Shown here: one piece after another, positions 1-5,118 of the stretch
Position numbering within the stretch: the stretch's first letter is position 1
Layout: every line of letters begins with the position of its first letter
Source: Phycisphaerae bacterium
GTDB lineage: Bacteria; Planctomycetota; Phycisphaerae; SM23-33
DNA: 11,652 bases
Direction of reading: 5' to 3'
NCBI GenBank assembly: GCA_030628445.1
Contig: DAOVQV010000020.1
Span: 1 to 11,652 of the forward strand
Translations under genes and position numbers: made by a program
Notes under the pieces: generated by a model
Databases searched by the model: none
Seen by the model: the letters and a program-made list of their open reading frames with translations, nothing else
What the model was told of the DNA's origin: nothing

Positions 1-2
1 CG

Positions 3-287
3 CCCGAAGCCAGGTCGGCTCGTCGAGCATATCTGGCCCTGGCCGAATTCAAAGGCGTCCCCACTCTGCGGACCGCCAAGGTCACTTCATGGAAGGCGCA
101 TTATCACGAGGATGATTTCCGACAGATGAGCCCTGCACAAGGCCTGGACATGAGGAATGAACCGACCATCGAAGTGACACGGTATCCGTTGTTCACTAAG
201 TTTGATGGCGAAGACGTAGAGCAATTGCTGGCGGCGGCAAGAGCATTCGTCCAGTTGGCCTTCCCCGATGCCACCATTAGCAAGTAG
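3..287 (+). CDS. C-terminal part of an unrecognised protein (gene starts before the window)
   Basis: The frame is open from the first complete codon at position 3 to a TAG at 285-287 and gives 94 residues. I do not recognise a family. The visible part is soluble-looking, with no membrane segment or signal. It contains RSARAYLALAEFKGVPTLRT near the start, a charged middle (WKAHYHEDDFRQM) and an end rich in Leu and Ala (EQLLAAARAFVQLAFPDA). A real coding end is supported by ordinary amino acid composition and by the following gap, which carries the coaD promoter. The gene is on the same strand as coaD but separated from it by 173 bp, so the two are probably not co-transcribed. No function is assigned. 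Confidence 0.55.
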   Translation, partial: PEARSARRAYLALAEFKGVPTLRTAKVTSWKAHYHEDDFRQMSPAQGLDMRNEPTIEVTRYPLFTKFDGEDVEQLLAAARAFVQLAFPDATISK

Positions 288-399
288 ATGAGTGAGCTGC
301 CCGCGCGCGGATAATAGAGGGACGCTAACCAGTCGATCGCGAAATCTTCCTGCGCGTTGTGATGATCAATCTCACGGTCATCTGGCGTTCGATATTCCG

Positions 400-429
400 T
401 TTTCAACAGGGCGACGCCCGGTCTATAAT
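400..429 (+). promoter_or_regulatory. Putative sigma70-type promoter of coaD
   Basis: A perfect TATAAT lies at 424-429. The -35 region is weak: TTTTCA at 400-405 with an 18-bp spacer, or TTTCAA at 401-406 with 17 bp. A start near 436 would give a leader of about 25 nt that holds the coaD ribosome binding site. Confidence 0.55.
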
Positions 430-460
430 GACCCAATCCGGGTGACTCGGGAGAGGCAAG

Positions 461-955
461 ATGAAACGGGACAACAAAAGGCTCGGTCTGTTTCCGGGAA
501 CGTTCGACCCAATTACCTACGGGCATCTGGACGTGATTGAACGGGCCGCCAAGCTGTTCGATGAATTGGTGGTGGGCGTCGGGGACAACCCCGCCAAGGC
601 GTCGCTGCTGGACCAGCAGACCCGGGCGGGGATCGTCCGCCAGGCGGCGGGCGAGTTGTCCAACGTCCGGGTCGAGACCTTCTCGGGGCTTACGGTCGAC
701 CTGGCCCGGGCGCTGGGTGCGGCGGCGATCGTCCGCGGACTTCGCACCAGCGCCGACCTGAATGCGGAACTTCAGATGGCCATGACCAACCGGGCCGCAG
801 CCGGGATTGAAACGGTCTTCGTCGTCACGGCGGCCGAATACGCCTACATCTCCTCCAGCCTGATCAAGCAAATCGCACAGAACGGCGGGGACATCTCGGG
901 TATGGTTCCCCCGCAGGTGATACCCCACATCCAGCGGACACACCGCAGCAAGTAA
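461..955 (+). CDS. coaD: Phosphopantetheine adenylyltransferase (CoaD)
   Basis: CoaD transfers AMP from ATP to 4'-phosphopantetheine to make dephospho-CoA, the penultimate step of coenzyme A synthesis, in the cytosol. The 164-residue length is normal for the bacterial enzyme. The nucleotidyltransferase signature FPGTFDPITYGH lies at residues 11-22 with the T/HxGH motif at 19-22. The RGLR motif is at 92-95, and the ATP-contacting ISSS segment is at 130-133 within YISSSLIKQIA. I chose the ATG at 461 because a GGGAG/GAGAGG ribosome site at 449-456 precedes it at good spacing and the catalytic fold starts nine residues later. It has its own promoter with a perfect -10 box and is convergent with nadD, which encodes another adenylyltransferase of the same superfamily. 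No clear plus-strand terminator follows it. The alternative name NadD is ruled out by the TYGHLD and VRGLR motifs typical of CoaD. Confidence 0.97.
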   Translation: MKRDNKRLGLFPGTFDPITYGHLDVIERAAKLFDELVVGVGDNPAKASLLDQQTRAGIVRQAAGELSNVRVETFSGLTVDLARALGAAAIVRGLRTSADLNAELQMAMTNRAAAGIETVFVVTAAEYAYISSSLIKQIAQNGGDISGMVPPQVIPHIQRTHRSK

Positions 956-1086
956 CCCCGCGATGCGGACGCCCGCAGTTAGAGCACCGGTTCGTCCGTC
1001 CGCCCCGGCGGAGCTCAGCGCACAACCCAACCACATGCGAGCCCACTAAAGTTTTTCCAGAAACGCCGTTACCCTACTGATTTGCG

Positions 1087-1123
1087 AAAAAAGCCGGCGT
1101 CAGGGGAGGGGAGCCTGACGCCG
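1087..1123 (-). terminator. Intrinsic terminator of the small RNA
   Basis: A perfect 10-bp stem (1123-1114 with 1104-1095) with a 9-nt loop is followed on the minus strand by GC and then six T at 1092-1087. On the plus strand the hairpin is followed by mixed sequence, so it would not end coaD transcripts efficiently. Confidence 0.7.
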
Positions 1124-1131
1124 CCAATTAA

Positions 1132-1159
1132 CTCGGTCAAAGGAGGGAGCTTGACCGAG
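1132..1159 (-). repeat. Perfect inverted repeat: first hairpin of the small RNA
   Basis: A 9-bp perfect stem (1159-1151 with 1140-1132) closes a 10-nt loop reading GCTCCCTCCT on the minus strand. It lies 8 nt upstream of the terminator hairpin. It is not followed by a T-tract, so it is not itself a terminator. Confidence 0.75.
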
Positions 1160-1169
1160 GAGCCTCACA

Positions 1170-1192
1170 GTATGTATTGTATTTTTACATAC
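1170..1192. repeat. Operator-like palindrome over the -10 region of the small-RNA promoter
   Basis: GTATGTA (1170-1176) and TACATAC (1186-1192) form a perfect 7-bp inverted repeat with a 9-bp centre. A nested repeat, TGTAT-N6-ATACA, overlaps it on the minus strand. The palindrome spans the predicted -10 and start of the small RNA, which is where a repressor could act. It is AT-rich and too weak to act as a terminator. No specific regulator can be named. Confidence 0.35.
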
Positions 1193-1210
1193 AGACCCGA
1201 TCCTTGTCAA
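1182..1210 (-). promoter_or_regulatory. Putative promoter of the small RNA
   Basis: On the minus strand a consensus TTGACA lies at 1210-1205. After a 17-bp spacer comes TAAAAA (1187-1182), a 4/6 match to TATAAT. Shifted by one base, the -10 is AAAAAT with a TG element upstream and an 18-bp spacer. A start near 1175 is expected. Confidence 0.55.
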
Positions 1211-1222
1211 GCATCGAATATC

Positions 1223-1257
1223 AAAAAAACTCCGGCGGCGACAAAAAAAATCCAGAG
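1223..1257 (-). terminator. Possible terminator of nadD
   Basis: Just after the nadD stop the minus strand reads CTCTGG (1257-1252), a 16-nt loop holding eight T, then CCGGAG (1235-1230) and seven T (1229-1223). The 6-bp stem includes one G-U pair, so it is modest. It would separate nadD from the small-RNA promoter immediately downstream. Confidence 0.4.
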
Positions 1258-1259
1258 GC

Positions 1260-1883
1260 CTAACCAACATAGACACGCTGGTTTTTGATGAATTCCTCGA
1301 CCGCCTCGGGAACGAGAAAACGAATCGACTTTCCCTCCCGGGCCCTGCGGCGAATCTCGGTGGAGGATATGTCAATCAGCGGGGTCGTAACTACCCCTTT
1401 CGACAGAGTTTGAGCCCTCTGTCGCCCCAATGGGCCCTCCAGCGACCCAAGGACCTGCTCCAACTGCCGATCCCACGGCGGCCGCAAGGCGACGATGATC
1501 TGGGCCTCGTCCAGCAGTTCGTCCACCCGACGCCAAATGGGCAAATCCTCCAGCATGTCCGCCCCGATAATCACAGACACATCAACACCCCCACCGCGGA
1601 GGCGGCGAAGCTGTCTGACCGTCTCCAGCGTATAGCTTGGTCCCGCCCGAGATATCTCCAGCTCGCAGATCTCGAACAACTTTTCACCCGCGATCCCCAG
1701 GCGCAGCATCTGGAGGCGCTGTTGGGCGGTTGCGTGGGCGGAATCTTTGTGGGGAGGGACCGCCGCGGGAACCAACATGACTTTTGGCAGCTCGAGTTGC
1801 TCGGCGATCGATCGCGCAACGATCAAGTGCCCGTTATGAACCGGGTCAAACGTCCCGCCAAACAGTACGATCCTATCAGTCAT
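1260..1883 (-). CDS. nadD: Nicotinate (nicotinamide) mononucleotide adenylyltransferase (NadD)
   Basis: NadD joins AMP from ATP to nicotinate mononucleotide, giving deamido-NAD in the cytosolic NAD pathway. The 207-residue length fits the family. The signature FGGTFDPVHNGHL lies at residues 8-20, with the HxGH catalytic motif at 16-19. Other family landmarks are PPHK at 43-46, PSYT at 82-85, IIGADM at 105-110 and ISSTEIRRR at 172-180. The open frame extends upstream beyond the true gene. I chose the ATG at 1883 because a GGAG ribosome site lies 5 nt before it and the fold begins at residue 4. An in-frame ATG 14 codons earlier would add only an Arg-rich tail. Convergent with coaD, and divergent from the pilT operon. 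The usual companion rsfS is not visible next to it. Confidence 0.96.
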   Translation of the reverse strand: MTDRIVLFGGTFDPVHNGHLIVARSIAEQLELPKVMLVPAAVPPHKDSAHATAQQRLQMLRLGIAGEKLFEICELEISRAGPSYTLETVRQLRRLRGGGVDVSVIIGADMLEDLPIWRRVDELLDEAQIIVALRPPWDRQLEQVLGSLEGPLGRQRAQTLSKGVVTTPLIDISSTEIRRRAREGKSIRFLVPEAVEEFIKNQRVYVG

Positions 1884-1920
1884 CAGCACTCCGCGCCGCC
1901 GCCGTAGCTGAGGCGCTTTC

Positions 1921-1949
1921 ATTAGAACACAAACGCCGACGCCCTGAAA
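1921..1949 (-). promoter_or_regulatory. Weak candidate promoter of nadD
   Basis: On the minus strand TCTAAT (1926-1921) matches 5 of 6 bases of the -10 consensus. The -35 is poor: TTTCAG at 1949-1944 with a 17-bp spacer, or CTTTCA with 18 bp. The leader would be about 30 nt. Confidence 0.3.
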
Positions 1950-1985
1950 GCGGGCAGGTGTACGGTTCCCAGGTGCAATTGCGGA

Positions 1986-2015
1986 TTGCCAATTCTCCAC
2001 CCGACCCTGTACAAT
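1986..2015 (+). promoter_or_regulatory. Putative sigma70-type promoter of the pilT operon
   Basis: TTGCCA lies at 1986-1991 (5 of 6 to TTGACA) and TACAAT at 2010-2015 (5 of 6 to TATAAT), separated by 18 bp. A start near 2022 places an AGGAG site (2031-2035) only about 10 nt into the transcript, ahead of the small ORF at 2044. Confidence 0.6.
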
Positions 2016-2043
2016 GGTACATCTGCAAACAGGAGTTCTTTTG

Positions 2044-2196
2044 ATGCTTTTCGACCGAATCATCCCCTGGTGCGACGTGGACAAGGGCCCCGGCGGACAG
2101 GGCATTGAGCCCGAGGACGCATCGGGCTCCGGCGCCCGGGCGCAGCGCCCCGAGCTGCACGTACCGGCCGCGTCAAAAGGGAACACCAGAACATGA
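2044..2196 (+). CDS. Small 50-residue protein or leader peptide, translationally coupled to the PilT-type ATPase
   Basis: The ATG at 2044 follows an AGGAG ribosome site (2031-2035) with 8 nt spacing and sits just downstream of a good promoter. The 50-codon frame ends in a TGA at 2194-2196 that overlaps the next ATG at 2193 as ATGA, the classic arrangement for translational coupling. The product begins MLFDRIIPWCDVDKGP. It then becomes rich in Gly, Pro, Ser and Ala, looks disordered, and has no membrane segment or signal peptide. I recognise no family. It may be a real small protein working with the pilus-type ATPase, or a leader whose translation sets the rate of the downstream gene. The signals for initiation are better than those directly before the downstream gene, which argues that the frame is translated. 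Conservation of the sequence is unknown. Confidence 0.5.
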   Translation: MLFDRIIPWCDVDKGPGGQGIEPEDASGSGARAQRPELHVPAASKGNTRT

Positions 2197-3344
2197 CACC
2201 GGACCAGCACGCCCAACCCATTGACGAACAGGATGCCGCTAGCGGTAAAGAACTGAAGATCGAGCCCTACTTCCGCGCGGTCACCAAGGTCGGCGGGTCC
2301 GACCTGCACATAAAGTCCGGCACCGCCCCGCACATCCGAGTCGGGACTGTAATCCGAAGCGTGCGCCAGGATCCGCTCCCGTTCGAACAAGTCGCCGAGA
2401 TGGCCCGGGAGATGATGAGCCCGAAGCAGCGCGAGTTCTTCGAGGCCAACGGAAACATAGACCTCGCCTACGAGATGCCCGGTTCCGACCGTTTCCGCCT
2501 CAACATCTATCGCCAGCGTGGGACTATCTCCATATCGGCACGGCGGGTCACAAAAGAGATTCCGGACTTTAAGACACTGAACCTACCGCCGATCCTCGAG
2601 CAAATCGCCAACTATCACCAGGGGCTGGTACTAGTGTCGGGGCCCACCAGCAGCGGGAAGAGCACGACAATAGCATGCATGCTGGAGCACATAAACAAGA
2701 CGCGCAGCTGTCACATCGTCACGATCGAAGACCCGATCGAGTACCTTTACGAGGACAAGAGGGCGATCATCAGCCAGCGCGAGATCGGGATCGACGTGGA
2801 GACGTTCCAAACCGCCCTGAAATACCTCCCGCGCCAAGACCCGGACGTGGTGCTGATCGGCGAGATGCGTGATCATCAGACATTCCAGGCCGCCTTGCAG
2901 GTAGCCGAGACGGGCCATCTCGTGTTCGGGACGATTCACGCCTCAGGGGCAGCCCAGACCATCGGGCGAATATTAGACCTGTTTCCCGACGAGCGGCGAG
3001 ACCTTATTCGCCGGCTGCTGAGCTTTAACCTAAGGGCCGTCGTCTGCCAGAGGCTCCTGCCCAGCATCGCCAAGGACTTTGACAGGGTTCCGGCGGTGGA
3101 GATCCTCCTTACGAACCCCAGCGTCCGCCAGTTCATCGAAGAGAGAAGGGACGAGGAGCTGCCCGAATTGATCCGGACGCACGAGAAATCGGGGATGCAG
3201 AGCCTCATCAAGAGCCTTCTGGAGCTGATCGAGAAGGAGTACATAGATCCGAGGTCCGCGTACGAAGTAGCACCCAATGTGGACGAATTGAAGATGGAGA
3301 TGAAAGGTATCTCTTCGGAGCACACCGGACTGATGGGTCGATGA
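2193..3344 (+). CDS. PilT-type (type IV pilus retraction) ATPase
   Basis: This is a member of the secretion-ATPase family, cytosolic hexamers that power type IV pilus dynamics. The retraction group (PilT/PilU) is favoured by length (383 residues) and by the lack of both the long N-terminal domain and the tetracysteine of PilB/GspE. The N-terminal domain carries GGSDLHIKSGTAPHIRV (34-50). The Walker A GPTSSGKSTT is at 150-159, the Asp box IEDPIEY at 178-184, Walker B DPDVVLIGEMRD at 216-227 with catalytic Glu224, and the His box TGHLVFGTIHA at 240-250. All key residues are present, so the enzyme should be active. The C-terminal third keeps ELIRTHEKSGMQSL (325-338), equivalent to the end of the PilT retraction region, but not a strict AIRNLIRE motif. 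The ATG at 2193 overlaps the stop of the small ORF, with AAGGGA 10 nt upstream. First large gene of an operon with a GspE-like protein and CvpA. PilU rather than PilT is possible. Confidence 0.93.
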   Translation: MTPDQHAQPIDEQDAASGKELKIEPYFRAVTKVGGSDLHIKSGTAPHIRVGTVIRSVRQDPLPFEQVAEMAREMMSPKQREFFEANGNIDLAYEMPGSDRFRLNIYRQRGTISISARRVTKEIPDFKTLNLPPILEQIANYHQGLVLVSGPTSSGKSTTIACMLEHINKTRSCHIVTIEDPIEYLYEDKRAIISQREIGIDVETFQTALKYLPRQDPDVVLIGEMRDHQTFQAALQVAETGHLVFGTIHASGAAQTIGRILDLFPDERRDLIRRLLSFNLRAVVCQRLLPSIAKDFDRVPAVEILLTNPSVRQFIEERRDEELPELIRTHEKSGMQSLIKSLLELIEKEYIDPRSAYEVAPNVDELKMEMKGISSEHTGLMGR

Positions 3345-3346
3345 GG

Positions 3347-3366
3347 CCGCCGGGCGGATCCGGCGG
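3347..3366 (+). terminator. Intercistronic hairpin after the PilT-type gene (attenuator or weak terminator)
   Basis: CCGCCGG (3347-3353) and CCGGCGG (3360-3366) form a perfect 7-bp GC stem with a 6-nt loop, starting 3 nt after the stop codon. It is followed by TTTATACTTATC, which has only three consecutive T. It may reduce read-through or protect the upstream mRNA. The TATACT at 3369-3374 could be a -10 element but has no convincing -35. Confidence 0.4.
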
Positions 3367-3408
3367 TTTATACTTATCAAGAACAACACTGAAGAAATGG
3401 AGCCGTCG

Positions 3409-5109
3409 ATGTTGGAATGTATTTTTAGCGCCGCGGGGCAGGGGCACGTAATGACCCTCGCCGCCACAGCGGCGGGCAGCTCAAGCGGGGGGTACTTTTC
3501 GCTGGCGAAGATCATCGTCATGCTGGTGCTGGTTATCCCGTGGCTGTATTTCGCCCCGCTGGCTCACAAGGACGCCATCAAGGTCCGCGCCAACGCCGAG
3601 TTGTGGGGCGTTCTGATACTCGGTGGCGGGATGCTGGGGATCTTCCTGTGGCTGTTGCTTCCGTTTTACGTCGTCGGGCTGCTGATCTACGTGGTGCTGA
3701 CTACAACACTTTTTTTCTCCTATGCGGTATACCGCAACGGCCGGGTTCCCCAAGAGGCCAAGATCCTGACCCGAGAGCACATAAAGAAGCTCATGGGCGG
3801 CTCAAGAGGCGCCCAACTGCAAATCAACACCAAATTGAGGGTGTACGAGCGGAGCACCAACGTGGTCCTGGCCCCGACGCTGGAGGGCTCCGAGCCGAGC
3901 GAAATCGAAGCGTACAACCTGACCCAGGAGCTGCTGTATGACATCGTTTGGCGCCGTGCCAGCGAAGCCCAACTTTCCCCCACCGGCGAGCAGACGCGCG
4001 TCCGTTACATCATCGACGGGGTCGTCACCGAGTGCGAGCCCCTGGCGCTGTACCAAAGCGAGATGATGGTCCAGTACCTCAAACCTATCGGCGGGATGGA
4101 CGCCGCTGAGTCCCGCCGGCCGCAAGCCGGCAGGATCTCCGTGGACCTGGCGGAAAAGCCCATCGACATCGAACTGGCGACGAGGGGGACGACGGGCGGT
4201 CAGCAGATGTCATTCCGCGTCGTCCAGGAAGTGGTCCAGACCAACCTGGACAGACTCGGGATGCCCGAGGATGTCCTGCAGCACATCCGCCAGCTTAACA
4301 AAGCGCCCAATGGGGTGATTCTCGTCTCCGGGCCGAAAGGATCCGGCATCACAAGCACGCTGTATTCCCTGGTTCGCGAGCACGACGCCTTCATGAAACA
4401 AATAGCGTCCCTGGAACCAAAAGCCGCCGTAGACTTGGAGAACATCACCCAGCACGGCTACGGCGAGCCGGAGAAGCTGACAGGCGAGCTGGCGTCCGCC
4501 CTGCGGCGCGACCCCGACGTGGTGATGGTGGACCGATGCGAAGACCCTAAGGCGCTGCAACTGCTTCAGGAAGCAGCAATGCAAAAGACCGTGCTGCTGG
4601 GGCTGCGGTCCAGCGACTCGTTCTCCGCCCTGGCCAAATGGGTCCGGGGCGTCGGGCACGCCGGAGCGGCAATGGAAGTCCTGCTGTGCATCACCAACCA
4701 AAGGCTGCTGAGAAAGCTGTGCCCCACCTGCCGGGAAGGATACAACCCGAACCCGCAGCTTCTGGCAAAGATCAACCTGCCCTCTCAACAGGTCCAACAG
4801 TTTTACCGCCCGCCGTCGGGGCCGCTGACGGATGAGAAAGGCCGGCCCTACACCTGCCCGACATGCCAGGGCAGTGGTTATTTCGGACGGACCGCCACGT
4901 TCGAGCTGCTTGAAGTGACCGACGAATTGCGGGAAATGGTGGTGCACAAGGCATCGGTATCGCAAGTCAAGGCCGCCTGCCGGAAAAACAAAATGCTCTA
5001 CCTTCAGGAGCAAGGGCTGCGCGACGTCATCAAGGGTATCACCAGCGTTGAGGAGTTGGTGCGAGTCACACATCAGACCTCCCGAAAGAATCGCAAGAAG
5101 AAGGCGTAG
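3409..5109 (+). CDS. Membrane-anchored GspE/PilB-like protein with lost ATPase motifs (probable pseudo-ATPase)
   Basis: Numbering is for the 566-residue form. Hydrophobic segments at about 33-51 and 67-107 anchor the N terminus. Soluble GspE/PilB enzymes usually have no such anchors. The rest resembles the assembly ATPase family: the segment before Walker A (NKAPNGVILVSGPKGSG), a Walker B region (RRDPDVVMVD), and an intact zinc-type tetracysteine with CPTC at 438-441 and 483-486, followed by GRTATFELLEVTDELREMV. The nucleotide site is degenerate. The Walker A reads GPKGSGIT (308-315) with Ile314 in place of the essential Lys. The usual GEIRD is DRCED, losing the catalytic Glu. The Asp box and the TGHLV...H histidine box are gone (MQKTVLLGLRSSDS). 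It probably does not hydrolyse ATP and may scaffold or regulate the neighbouring PilT-type enzyme; that role is inference. The start at 3409 has GGAG 6 nt upstream; ATGs at 3397 and 3451 are alternatives. Confidence 0.85.
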   Translation: MLECIFSAAGQGHVMTLAATAAGSSSGGYFSLAKIIVMLVLVIPWLYFAPLAHKDAIKVRANAELWGVLILGGGMLGIFLWLLLPFYVVGLLIYVVLTTTLFFSYAVYRNGRVPQEAKILTREHIKKLMGGSRGAQLQINTKLRVYERSTNVVLAPTLEGSEPSEIEAYNLTQELLYDIVWRRASEAQLSPTGEQTRVRYIIDGVVTECEPLALYQSEMMVQYLKPIGGMDAAESRRPQAGRISVDLAEKPIDIELATRGTTGGQQMSFRVVQEVVQTNLDRLGMPEDVLQHIRQLNKAPNGVILVSGPKGSGITSTLYSLVREHDAFMKQIASLEPKAAVDLENITQHGYGEPEKLTGELASALRRDPDVVMVDRCEDPKALQLLQEAAMQKTVLLGLRSSDSFSALAKWVRGVGHAGAAMEVLLCITNQRLLRKLCPTCREGYNPNPQLLAKINLPSQQVQQFYRPPSGPLTDEKGRPYTCPTCQGSGYFGRTATFELLEVTDELREMVVHKASVSQVKAACRKNKMLYLQEQGLRDVIKGITSVEELVRVTHQTSRKNRKKKA

Positions 5110-5118
5110 GAGCAAAGA

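Larger units (their letters stand above)
1086..1175 (-). ncRNA. Candidate small RNA with two anti-Shine-Dalgarno hairpin loops
   Basis: Read on the minus strand, a TTGACA promoter is followed by two perfect hairpins and a T-tract, giving a predicted RNA of about 90 nt. Hairpin 1 pairs CTCGGTCAA (1159-1151) with TTGACCGAG (1140-1132) around the 10-nt loop GCTCCCTCCT. Loop plus stem contain CCTCCTTT, the same sequence as a bacterial 16S rRNA 3' tail. Hairpin 2 pairs CGGCGTCAGG (1123-1114) with CCTGACGCCG (1104-1095) around CTCCCCTCC. It is followed after GC by six T (1092-1087), so it also serves as an intrinsic terminator. C-rich loops able to pair with ribosome binding sites are known in other small RNAs, such as the alphaproteobacterial CcsR ('cuckoo') group, Listeria LhrC and staphylococcal UCCC-loop RNAs. 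Resemblance to these is structural only, and homology is not claimed. Exact ends, expression and function are inferred. Confidence 0.55.

Noticed and set aside
999..1012. TCCGCC/GGCGGA inverted repeat after coaD as a terminator
   Set aside because: The loop is only 2 nt (4 if one pair opens) and no T-tract follows, so it is not a convincing terminator.
104..1036. 310-codon open frame on the minus strand across coaD
   Set aside because: It lies opposite coaD, which has clear motifs, and its translation is Arg/Gly/Pro-rich with no recognisable features. It is an open shadow frame of GC-rich coding DNA.
1170..1210. LexA (SOS) box at the small-RNA promoter
   Set aside because: The CTGT half on the minus strand lacks a matching ACAG at 8 bp spacing, and the Gram-positive type consensus is absent as well.
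1884..2390. Upstream extension of nadD to the far ATG/GTG of its open frame
   Set aside because: The extension overlaps the pilT promoter and the start of the PilT-type gene on the other strand, has no family similarity, and the ATG at 1883 has its own GGAG site.
4210..5115. 301-codon open frame on the minus strand inside the GspE-like gene
   Set aside because: The opposite strand carries the tetracysteine and other family motifs. The minus-strand product is compositionally odd (His, Gln and Arg rich) and unrecognisable.
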